Shown here piece by piece: positions 8,501-15,955 of a stretch of 64,000 nt of DNA (its first letter is position 1; each line of letters begins with the position of its first letter). The translations under genes were made by a program, and so were the position numbers. The notes beneath the pieces were generated by a model. It was not told the origin of the DNA. It made no database searches and saw only the letters and a program-made list of their open reading frames with translations. This DNA comes from Micromonospora alfalfae (GTDB lineage: Bacteria; Actinomycetota; Actinomycetes; Mycobacteriales; Micromonosporaceae), in assembly GCF_022230925.1 (NCBI RefSeq), contig NZ_JAKKFH010000009.1, positions 186,001-250,000 on the forward strand. Reading direction: 5' to 3'.

Positions 8501-8621
8501 CGAGGCGTCCTTCCGTCGGGGGCGGTGCGGCGTCCATCCTGCCGCAGCCGGTCTCCGGTTCGCTCGGTGCGGGGTCCGACCGCCACCCGCGGGTGGTGGT
8601 CGGACCCCGCCAGCCTCATGA

Positions 8622-9125
8622 TCAACTACCCTGGTCGGGCCGCCGTTGGCGGGGCACCTCGACCTCGGGCCAATGACCCAGGGCCCGACGGTCGACCGGC
8701 GGCAGTTGCCCGGCGGCGGCGCGGGGCAGGGTGAACCGGTCGGCGGCGGCCGGCCCGACCGAGACCGACTCGCGCAGCATCCAACGCACCTCGTCGGCCG
8801 TCCAGCCCAGCCCCGGCCGCGCGGCGATCTCGCGGATCAACCGCCGGCCGACGCTCGTGTCGTCGTCGTAGAAACGCATGCACCAGTGGTGCGTCCACAT
8901 CCCAAGCGCCCGCAGGCCAGCGTCGTCCAGGGAGCCGGCCAACCGGCCGCAGGCCGTGCCGGGGAAACTCTGCTCGGGGTCGCCCGCCCGGTCCCGTTCG
9001 ATGGCGCCCACGGCGGCCGGCGCGACGGCTCGCATCCGGCGGTAGAAGGACTGCGCCACCGCGCGGGGCAGCGGCGGGAACGCACCCGGTGTCGACGCCG
9101 CCGCCCAACCCGCCACGCTCGTCAT
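8622..9125 (-). CDS. Hypothetical protein
   Basis: 167 residues from the ATG at 9125, with AAGGGG upstream; an in-frame extension to 9200 has no better binding site. The sequence contains LGMWTHHWCMRFYDDDTSVGRR and DEVRWMLRESVSVGP but no motif I can assign. It is soluble and has no signal peptide. It diverges from the sigma factor gene at 9241 and shares a 115-base control region with it. No function proposed. Confidence 0.6.
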   Translation of the reverse strand: MTSVAGWAAASTPGAFPPLPRAVAQSFYRRMRAVAPAAVGAIERDRAGDPEQSFPGTACGRLAGSLDDAGLRALGMWTHHWCMRFYDDDTSVGRRLIREIAARPGLGWTADEVRWMLRESVSVGPAAADRFTLPRAAAGQLPPVDRRALGHWPEVEVPRQRRPDQGS

Positions 9126-9240
9126 CCGCCGCACCCCTTCTTCAGTTGGTGGCCGGACGCTACCCGGCACGACCGACACTTTCGGGCCGAAAAACCTCAC
9201 CGATGGTGGATAGCGACGATGACCTGGGGCGTCTGTATCT

Positions 9241-9774
9241 GTGACAACGAAACGGGGGTGGTGGGTGGACGAGGACGAGCGCGCGCGGCTGGCCGAGTTC
9301 GTCGGCAGCCGGACTCCGGCGCTGATGCGGGTCGCCTATCTGTTGACCGGGGACCGCAACGCCGCCGAGGACCTGTTCCAGTCGGCGTTGGCGCGGGCCA
9401 TCCCGAAGTGGGGAACCATTCGGCACGCCGACCCCGAGGGCTACCTGCGGGTGGTGATGTACCGCGAGCAGATCAGCTGGTGGCGGCGACTCCGCCGGTG
9501 GCGGGAGACACCGCTGAACCCGGCCGACGAACCGGTCGGCGGCGACCCGAGCAGCGGCACCGACGTGCGGTTGGCGATGCGTGCCGCGCTACGCCACCTG
9601 CCACCGACCCAGCGGGCGGTGGTGGTCCTCCGCTACTACGAGGACCTGCCCGAAGCCCGGGTGGCCGAGTTGCTGGGCTGCTCGGTGGGGACCGTACGCA
9701 GCCGTACCCACCGAGCGGTGAAACGACTGCGCGACCTGCTGCCGGACGTCGACAGGCTGGAGGTACGGCGATGA
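9241..9774 (+). CDS. ECF RNA polymerase sigma factor (SigE-type)
   Basis: 177 residues from a GTG at 9241. Region 2 is seen in LLTGDRNAAEDLFQSALARAI and EGYLRVVMYREQISWWRR, region 4 in LPPTQRAVVVLRYYEDLPEARVAELLGCSVGTVRSRTHRAVKRL. This matches the actinobacterial SigE-like ECF group. Its stop overlaps the ATG of the next gene (ATGA), so the partner membrane protein is translationally coupled and is the likely anti-sigma or sensor. Autoregulation from the divergent region 9126-9240 is plausible but not shown. Confidence 0.9.
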   Translation: MTTKRGWWVDEDERARLAEFVGSRTPALMRVAYLLTGDRNAAEDLFQSALARAIPKWGTIRHADPEGYLRVVMYREQISWWRRLRRWRETPLNPADEPVGGDPSSGTDVRLAMRAALRHLPPTQRAVVVLRYYEDLPEARVAELLGCSVGTVRSRTHRAVKRLRDLLPDVDRLEVRR

Positions 9775-10289
9775 CCGAACCGTTCGAGCACCTCATCCGC
9801 TCCACCCTCACCGACCTGGCCGAGGAGGCACCGATCGTGCATGACCAGTTGAGCCGAGCGGAACGGCGGGTGCGCAACAGACGTCGCGCCACGGTGACGG
9901 TGGGGGCGGTGAGCACCCTCGCGGCGATCCTGATCGCCACCCCGCTCGCCCTGGCCGCTACCGGGTCGGACGAGCCTCCCCCGGCCGTGCCCAGCCCGGC
10001 CGGACCAGCGGCTGTGCCCAGCCCACCCGTGCCCACCCCGTCCGCGCCCACCACGGTGCCCACTGTCGAGCCCCGCCCCGGTGGCGGGGTCGCGAGTCCG
10101 TCGGGCCCGCCCGGCGTACCGGAACGGCCGACGGTCTCGCCGACCCCGTTGACTCCGCCCGGCGTGCCAGGCAAGCCGGGGGCACCGGGTGTGCCGGCCG
10201 GGCCGACCGCCTCACCAAGCCCGTCGAGTTCGCTGGGCCCGCCCGGTGTGCCGGGCCGACCGACGGCGTCGCCGACCCCGTTGCGCTGA
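9771..10289 (+). CDS. Membrane-anchored proline-rich protein, partner of the sigma factor
   Basis: 172 residues. Residues 1-45 are cytoplasmic and acidic then basic (EHLIRSTLTDLAEEAP ... RRVRNRRRATV). One transmembrane helix follows (VGAVSTLAAILIATPLALAA), then an external tail of about 105 residues made of Pro/Ser/Thr and GVPG-type collagen-like repeats. The coupling to the sigma gene and the layout suggest an anti-sigma factor or surface sensor. No zinc-binding anti-sigma motif is visible, so the role is inferred from position. Confidence 0.7.
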   Translation: MTEPFEHLIRSTLTDLAEEAPIVHDQLSRAERRVRNRRRATVTVGAVSTLAAILIATPLALAATGSDEPPPAVPSPAGPAAVPSPPVPTPSAPTTVPTVEPRPGGGVASPSGPPGVPERPTVSPTPLTPPGVPGKPGAPGVPAGPTASPSPSSSLGPPGVPGRPTASPTPLR

Positions 10290-10431
10290 GCGGGACCGGT
10301 CCGGTCGGCGGTTTCCTCGCGTCGGCCGGACCGGCCGTCCCACTGTCATCGCCGGCCTCTGTGGCACCGACACGCCACTGGCCTCCCGAGCCGGAGGCGG
10401 GCAACCGGTCGGAGATTCCGGTCACTCTCCC

Positions 10432-10461
10432 GCGACGCTCCCCGGTACCGGGGAGCGTCGC
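10432..10461. repeat. Perfect 30-bp palindrome without a loop
   Basis: GCGACGCTCCCCGGT is followed directly by its exact reverse complement. It lies 143 bases after the proline-rich gene and 116 bases before the oxidoreductase gene. As RNA it could form a hairpin and stop transcription; as DNA it could be a dimeric-protein site. Confidence 0.5.
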
Positions 10462-10576
10462 GCCCCGCGGCGACCGGCGGGCACCGCTCCACCGAATTTG
10501 TCGAGGCCGGCATGCCCGCTCATTCTTGGGCCATGACCGATCCCGGACACCCGAGGTGCGAGCTGCGGGGGCAACG

Positions 10577-11992
10577 ATGAGCACCGCCATGGCCCGGGTG
10601 CCCGACTCCCTCCGGGGGCAGATCGTCACCCCCGGCGACCGCCGGTACGCGCAACTGCGCTCGACGTACACCAGGTCGGCGTCACCGGCCGCGGTCCTGC
10701 TGCCGAAGACCACCGCGCAGGTGGTCGACGCGCTGCGCTACGCGCGGGAGCAGCGGCTGCCCATCGCGGTCCGCAGCGGCGGGCACGGCCTCTCCGGAGC
10801 CTCGTCCAACAACGGCGGGGTGGTCATCGACCTGTCCATGCTCGACCGGGTCCAGGTGATCGACGAGCGGGCCGGGCTGGTCCGGGTCGAGGCCGGCGCG
10901 CGCTGGGCGAACGTGGCGAAGGCGCTCGCGCCGTACGGCCTGGTGATCAGCTCGGGTGACTACGGCGGCGTCGGCGTCGGCGGCCTGGCCACCGGCGGCG
11001 GTGTGGGCTGGCTGGTCCGCGCCCACGGCCTCACCATCGACCGGGTCCGCGCCGTCGAGGTGGTGCTGGCGGACGGGACGCTGGTACGCGCCGACGCCGA
11101 CCACGAGCCGGAGCTGTTCTGGCTGGTCCGTGGCGCCGGTGCCGGCGCGGGCATCGTGGTGGCCTTCGAGATCGAGGCGGTCGAGCAGCGCAACGTCGGC
11201 GTCGCGCAGCTGGTCGTCGAGGCGCATCCGGACGGTCGCACCGTCCGGGAGTGGACGAGCTACCTCGCCCAGGCGCCACGGGAACTGTCCGCAGCCGCCG
11301 TGGTGTACGCCGAGGGTCGATCGGTCCTCATGTCCATCACGGCCGTGGTCGCCGCCGAGAGCCTGCGCCGGGCCCGACCGGCGGTGGAACCGCTGCTTGC
11401 CATCGGCAAGGTGCTCGAACACCGGACCGACCTGCTGCCGTACCCGACGCTGGTGCCGACCGCGCACCTCAACCCCAACGTCGGGCAGCAGCGTGGCACT
11501 ACCACAAACGGTCTGTTCACCACGCTGGACGACGCCGGGGCACGGGCGGTGACGCGAGCGGTGACCGGGCCGGGGCGGGCGGTGATCCAGCTCCGCTCGT
11601 TGGGCGGGGCGGTCAACGACGTCGCCTCCGACGCCACCGCGTACCCGCATCGCCACCAGGAGACGCTGATCGTGGCCTCGGTGTTTCCGCCGCAGGCCGA
11701 CGCCGCGTTGAACGCCGCGTGGCGGGCCGCCGGGGCACGCGCCGACGGCGCGTACGTCAACTTCGAGAGCCGGCCCGATCCGGCCGCGTTCGCCCGGATC
11801 TACCCGGGCGAGACCGGGGCCCGGGTCCGGCGGCTGTGGAAGCGGTACGACCCGGACGGTGTGTTCCGATCGGCCCTGCTGACCGGTCAGCCGAACCGCG
11901 CCCCACAGCCGAACCGCGCCGCACAGCCAAACCGCGTCGCACAGCCCAGCCGATCCGGCCAGCCACACCGGCGCCGTCGACGCCCCCGTTGA
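10577..11992 (+). CDS. FAD-linked oxidase with berberine-bridge C-terminal domain
   Basis: 471 residues from the ATG at 10577. The PCMH-type FAD domain spans about 35-210: residues SGGHGLSG carry His70, the usual covalent FAD attachment site, and YGGVGVGGLATGGGVGWL lines the flavin. The BBE domain near the end is NFESRPDPAAFARIY ... LWKRYDPDGVFRS. The second attachment Cys of bicovalent members is not evident (SSGDYGGVGVGG occupies its place), so single His linkage is likely. Members oxidise sugars, alkaloids or polyketides; the substrate is unknown. The last 35 residues are a QPNRxA repeat tail. Confidence 0.85.
   Translation: MSTAMARVPDSLRGQIVTPGDRRYAQLRSTYTRSASPAAVLLPKTTAQVVDALRYAREQRLPIAVRSGGHGLSGASSNNGGVVIDLSMLDRVQVIDERAGLVRVEAGARWANVAKALAPYGLVISSGDYGGVGVGGLATGGGVGWLVRAHGLTIDRVRAVEVVLADGTLVRADADHEPELFWLVRGAGAGAGIVVAFEIEAVEQRNVGVAQLVVEAHPDGRTVREWTSYLAQAPRELSAAAVVYAEGRSVLMSITAVVAAESLRRARPAVEPLLAIGKVLEHRTDLLPYPTLVPTAHLNPNVGQQRGTTTNGLFTTLDDAGARAVTRAVTGPGRAVIQLRSLGGAVNDVASDATAYPHRHQETLIVASVFPPQADAALNAAWRAAGARADGAYVNFESRPDPAAFARIYPGETGARVRRLWKRYDPDGVFRSALLTGQPNRAPQPNRAAQPNRVAQPSRSGQPHRRRRRPR
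11891..11962 (+). repeat. Four 18-bp tandem units at the end of the oxidase gene
   Basis: Units start at 11891, 11909, 11927 and 11945, each close to CCGAACCGCGCCGCACAG, decaying toward the last. They encode PNRAPQ/PNRAAQ/PNRVAQ/PSRSGQ and keep the frame because the period is six codons. They lie outside the folded BBE domain and probably arose by slippage. Confidence 0.75.
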
Positions 11993-12070
11993 CCCAGCCT
12001 CTTCGAGCCCGCACACCCAGGTCCGATTCCCGCCAGCCGATGACCGGCCGCGCGGGGCATCATCGGTGAC

Positions 12071-13555
12071 ATGGAGATGGACTTCGAGCGGTGTTACCGG
12101 GCCGTGGACAGCCGTGACCAGCGGTTCGACGGCTGGTTCTACACCGGTGTGACGTCCACCGGGATCTACTGCCGGCCGTCCTGCCCGGCGATCACACCGA
12201 AGCGGCACAACGTCCGGTTCTTCCCGTCCGCCGCCGCCGCGCAGGGCGCCGGGCTGCGCGCCTGCCGCCGCTGCCGGCCGGACGCCGCGCCCGGCTCACC
12301 GCTCTGGGACGTCCGCGCTGACGTGGTCGGTCGGGCGATGCGGCTGATCGCCGACGGGGTCGTCGACAGGGACGGCGTACCGGGGTTGGCCTCCCGGCTG
12401 GGCTACACCGAGCGGCACCTGCACCGGATGCTGAGCGCCGAGATGGGCGCCGGGCCGCTCGCGCTGGCCCGGGCCCAGCGCGCCCAGACCGCCCGGATCC
12501 TGATCGAGACGACCGACCTGGCGATGGCCGAAATCGCGTTCGCCGCCGGCTTCGGCAGCGTGCGGCAGTTCAACGACACGCTTCGCGAGGTGTACGCGAG
12601 CGCCCCGTCGGACCTGCGCACGGCCCGTGGCCGCCAGCAGGCACCGGCCGGGGCGGGGACCATCGCGCTCCGGCTGGCGTACCGCCCGCCGCTGCACGCC
12701 CGGGCTCTGCTGGACTTCCTCGCGGTACGGGCGTTGCCCGGCGTGGAGGCGGTCCACGACGGGACGTACCACAGGGGTCTGCGGTTGCCGCACGGCACCG
12801 GCCAGGTGGCGCTGACCCCGACGGACGGGCACGTGGCGGCGACGTTGCGGCTCGCCGACCTGCGCGACCTGGCGCCGGCGGTGGCCCGCTGCCGCCGGTT
12901 GCTCGATCTGGACGCGGACCCGGTGGCCATCGACGCCACGCTGGCCGCCGACCCGGCGCTGGCCCCGGCGATCGCCGCCGAACCCGGCATCCGCGTCCCC
13001 CGCGCCGTCGACGGCTTCGAGCAGGCCGTCCGCGCCATCATCGGCCAACAGGTCTCGGTCACCTCCGCAAGAACAACCCTCAACCGCCTCCTCACCGCGC
13101 ACGCTCGCGTTGATCATGAAGTTGTTGCCACCGGCACCGGCGTGTCGGAGCAACAACTTCATGATCAACCGGGCGAGCTGCGGGGGTTTCTGGGGGCGGA
13201 GGAGCTTTTGGGCCTGCCGGATTCAGCGTTCGGGATGCCGGTGGGGCGGCGGGAGGCGCTGCGAGGGCTGGCTCGGGCCGTCAGCGACGGGACGGTGGAC
13301 CTCGCTCCCGGGGTGGATCGGGAGGACGCCGTCCGGCGGCTGCTCGCGCTGCCCGGCATCGGCCCATGGACCGCCAACTACCTGGCCATGCGCGCCTACG
13401 GCGACCCGGACGTCCTCCTCAGCTCCGACCTCGCGGTCCGGCGCGGCGCCGCCGCGCTCGGCCTGCCCGACACCCCGCCAACCCTCGACAGGTACGCCGA
13501 ACGGTGGCGTCCCTGGAGGTCCTACGCCACGATCAGACTCTGGAGAGCGGCATGA
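12071..13555 (+). CDS. Ada-AlkA fusion: methyl-sensing activator and 3-methyladenine DNA glycosylase II
   Basis: 494 residues in three parts. Residues 1-75 are the Ada zinc domain with Cys34, 38, 65 and 68 (GIYCRPSCPA, CRRCRP); Cys34 is the methylphosphotriester acceptor. Residues 85-190 are an AraC-type DNA-binding domain (MAEIAFAAGFGSVRQFNDTLR). Residues 195-494 are AlkA, with the helix-hairpin-helix LLALPGIGPWTANY and catalytic Asp453 in SSDLAVRRG. It excises alkylated bases and likely activates its own operon. The next gene (ogt) overlaps by 4 bases. Residues about 347-367 come from an inserted palindromic repeat, which may disturb the glycosylase domain. Confidence 0.9.
   Translation: MEMDFERCYRAVDSRDQRFDGWFYTGVTSTGIYCRPSCPAITPKRHNVRFFPSAAAAQGAGLRACRRCRPDAAPGSPLWDVRADVVGRAMRLIADGVVDRDGVPGLASRLGYTERHLHRMLSAEMGAGPLALARAQRAQTARILIETTDLAMAEIAFAAGFGSVRQFNDTLREVYASAPSDLRTARGRQQAPAGAGTIALRLAYRPPLHARALLDFLAVRALPGVEAVHDGTYHRGLRLPHGTGQVALTPTDGHVAATLRLADLRDLAPAVARCRRLLDLDADPVAIDATLAADPALAPAIAAEPGIRVPRAVDGFEQAVRAIIGQQVSVTSARTTLNRLLTAHARVDHEVVATGTGVSEQQLHDQPGELRGFLGAEELLGLPDSAFGMPVGRREALRGLARAVSDGTVDLAPGVDREDAVRRLLALPGIGPWTANYLAMRAYGDPDVLLSSDLAVRRGAAALGLPDTPPTLDRYAERWRPWRSYATIRLWRAA
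13109..13169. repeat. Dispersed palindromic repeat inserted in frame in the AlkA domain
   Basis: Perfect 20-bp inverted arms (13109-13128 and 13150-13169) starting GTTGATCATGAAGTT, with a 21-base loop. The loop contains CGGCGTGTC, also found (reverse orientation) in the loop of the similar palindrome at 41056-41110. The reading frame of the host gene stays open through it and gives about 20 residues (HEVVATGTGVSEQQLHDQ) that do not look like AlkA. Confidence 0.8.
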
Positions 13556-14061
13556 ACATCGACAGCACCGTACTGAGCACACCGGCCGGCCCACTGAGCA
13601 TCCTCGCCGGCCCCGACGGTGACGTACTGGCAGCCGGCTTCACAGCGGACCCGGCGGCGCTGCCGCCCCTGATCCACCCGGCCCTGCGGGCACCGCTACG
13701 GGAGCGGGCCGACCTCGGCCCGGTCAGTGCGGCCGTCCACTCCTACCTGGACGGTGACCTCGCCGCCATCGACGCGGTGCCGGTCCGTCAACGCACCGGT
13801 GGAGAGTTCATGGCGCACGCCTGGCAGGTGCTGCGCGAGGTGCCGCCCGGCACCCCGGTCACCTACACCGGGTACGCCGCGCTGGCCGGTCGCCCACCGG
13901 CGGTCCGAGCCGCAGCGGCCGCCTGCGCCCGGAACGCGGCAGCCCTCTTCGTGCCCTGCCACCGGGTTCTTCGCACCGACGGCACGCTCGGTGGCTACCG
14001 CTGGGGGCTGGACGTGAAGAAGTGGCTTCTCGGTCATGAGCGGCGCTTGACAACAAGCTGA
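13552..14061 (+). CDS. ogt: Methylated-DNA--protein-cysteine methyltransferase
   Basis: 169 residues. The active-site motif VPCHRVL places the acceptor at Cys136; upstream is PPGTPVTYTGYAALAGRP, the helix-turn-helix with the Arg-finger region, and downstream LGGYRWGLDVKKWLLGHE. It transfers methyl groups irreversibly from O6-alkylguanine to itself. Start ATG overlaps the Ada-AlkA stop (ATGA), so the two repair genes form an alkylation-damage operon probably induced through the Ada domain. Confidence 0.93.
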   Translation: MNIDSTVLSTPAGPLSILAGPDGDVLAAGFTADPAALPPLIHPALRAPLRERADLGPVSAAVHSYLDGDLAAIDAVPVRQRTGGEFMAHAWQVLREVPPGTPVTYTGYAALAGRPPAVRAAAAACARNAAALFVPCHRVLRTDGTLGGYRWGLDVKKWLLGHERRLTTS

Positions 14062-14098
14062 CAGGAACATCGACAGTCATTGACGCTACCGTCTGGTA

Positions 14099-15955
14099 GT
14101 GCCTGTGGAGAGCGACGGCGACCCGGCCGCCCGGGCCGCCGCGGGCACCCACCCCGTGCACAACCTCTGGCGGCTGCGCCCCTACCTGCGCCCGTACGCC
14201 GCCGAGTTCGCCTGGCTGCTCGTCGCGGGGCTCGCCGGCACCGCGGCCGGGATCGCCGTACCACTTGTCGTGCAGCGGGTCGTGGACGGGCCGGTGGCCC
14301 GACACGAACCGGCCGGGCTGCTCCAGCTCGGCGGCCTGGCCCTGCTGCTCGGCGTCGTCGAGGCGGTGCTCATCTTCATCCGACGGTGGGTGCAGTCGTC
14401 GTCGGCGGTGGGCATGGAGGCGGCGCTGCGCGCCGACGTCTACGCCCACCTGCAACGGCTGCCAACCAGCTTCCACGACCGCTGGCAGTCCGGCCAGTTG
14501 CTCTCCCGGATCACCAGTGACCTGTCGGTGATCCGCCGGTTCCTCTCCTTCGGCGTCTTCTTCCTGGTGCTCAACCTGACCACGTACGTGGTGGTGGTGC
14601 TGCTGCTGATCAACCTGCACCCGGCGCTCGGGGTGCTGGTCGCGGCCAGCGCGGTGCCGCTGCTGCTGATCAGTCGCCGGTTCGGCCGGCACTACCACGC
14701 CGCGTCCCGCCGGATGCAGGATCAGCAGGGCGACGTGGCGACGCTGGTCGAGGAGACCGCGCAGGGCCTGCGCACCATGAAGGCGCACGGGCGGGGGCCC
14801 GAGCTGGCCGCTCGCTTCGCCGGTGCGGCCCGGCGGCTGCACGACACGGGCGTCGGCAAGGGGCGGCTGCTGGCGAACACGTCGGCGCTGCTCGACCTGG
14901 TGCCCAACGTGACACTGGGCGTGGTGCTGGCGGCCGGGGCGGCCGCCGTCGCGCACGGCGCGCTCACCATCGGCGAGCTTGTCGCGTTCGTCAGCCTCCA
15001 ACTGATGCTCATCTGGCCGGTGCAGTCGCTCGGTTGGATCATCGCCAACGGTCAGGAGGCGGCCACCGCCGCCGACCGGATCCAGGAGGTGCTGGACACT
15101 CCACCGCAGATAGTGGATTCTCCCGGCGCTGTCGCGTTGACACGTGACGCGGTGCACGGTCGGCTGCGCTTCGAGCGGGTCGGCTTCAGCTACCCGGGTG
15201 CCACCACTGGGGTGCTGCGCGAGATCGACCTGACCATCGAGCCGGGCGAGACGCTGGCACTGGTCGGCGCCACCGGCTCGGGCAAGAGCACGCTGCTCTC
15301 CCTGGTGCCCCGGCTGCACGAGGTGACCACCGGCCGGATCACCCTCGACGGGCACGACCTGCGCGAGCTGCGGCTGGCCTCGCTGCGCCGGCTGGTCGGG
15401 GTGGCGTTCGAGGAGCCGACACTCTTCTCCATGTCGGTGCGGGAGAACCTCACACTGGGTCGCCCGGACGCCGGTGACGACGAGATCCGCGCAGCCCTCG
15501 CGCTGGCCCAGGCCGACTTCGCGTACGACCTGCCGTGGGGGTTGGCGACCCGGGTCGGCGAGCAGGGGTTGTCCCTCTCCGGCGGGCAACGACAACGGCT
15601 CGCGCTGGCGAGGGCCGTGCTCGGCCGACCGGCGGTGCTGGTGCTGGACGACCCGCTCTCCGCTCTCGACGTGCACACCGAGGCCCTCGTCGAAGCGGCG
15701 CTACGGCGGGTCCTGCGCGACAGCACCGCGCTGCTGGTGGTGCACCGGCCGTCGACGATCGCGCTGGCCGACCGGGTCGCCCTGCTGGAGGACGGACGGA
15801 TCACCGCGACCGGCCGGCACTCCGACCTGCTGGCCACCGTCCCGGCGTACCGGGCACTGCTCGCCGCCGAGCCGCCCGCCGGGCATCCACCAACGGCTGG
15901 GGCCAGCGACCCCAGTTCGTCCCCTTCGGACGGGTGGGGGCTGGTGCGCTCGTGA
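14099..15955 (+). CDS. ABC exporter half-transporter, degenerate-site subunit
   Basis: 618 residues from a GTG. The six-helix exporter membrane domain covers about 25-310. The nucleotide-binding domain has Walker A GATGSGKST, Q-loop region VGVAFEEPTLF (Glu in place of the usual Gln), signature LSLSGGQRQR and H-loop VVHRPST. Walker B is VLVLDDPLSALD: the catalytic Glu is replaced by Asp518. That change marks the non-catalytic subunit in heterodimeric exporters such as BmrCD and TM287/288. The next gene overlaps by 4 bases and carries the canonical Glu. The substrate is unknown; drug or lipid export is the usual role. Confidence 0.9.
   Translation: MPVESDGDPAARAAAGTHPVHNLWRLRPYLRPYAAEFAWLLVAGLAGTAAGIAVPLVVQRVVDGPVARHEPAGLLQLGGLALLLGVVEAVLIFIRRWVQSSSAVGMEAALRADVYAHLQRLPTSFHDRWQSGQLLSRITSDLSVIRRFLSFGVFFLVLNLTTYVVVVLLLINLHPALGVLVAASAVPLLLISRRFGRHYHAASRRMQDQQGDVATLVEETAQGLRTMKAHGRGPELAARFAGAARRLHDTGVGKGRLLANTSALLDLVPNVTLGVVLAAGAAAVAHGALTIGELVAFVSLQLMLIWPVQSLGWIIANGQEAATAADRIQEVLDTPPQIVDSPGAVALTRDAVHGRLRFERVGFSYPGATTGVLREIDLTIEPGETLALVGATGSGKSTLLSLVPRLHEVTTGRITLDGHDLRELRLASLRRLVGVAFEEPTLFSMSVRENLTLGRPDAGDDEIRAALALAQADFAYDLPWGLATRVGEQGLSLSGGQRQRLALARAVLGRPAVLVLDDPLSALDVHTEALVEAALRRVLRDSTALLVVHRPSTIALADRVALLEDGRITATGRHSDLLATVPAYRALLAAEPPAGHPPTAGASDPSSSPSDGWGLVRS

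Noticed and set aside
8617..8626. CATGATCAAC resembling a half of the dispersed palindrome
   Set aside because: Only 10 bases, no matching second arm nearby; it overlaps the stop codon of the 8622-9125 gene and may be chance.
13859..15676. 605-codon minus-strand frame
   Set aside because: Lies opposite the ABC exporter gene with all its motifs; His/Gln/Arg-rich shadow.
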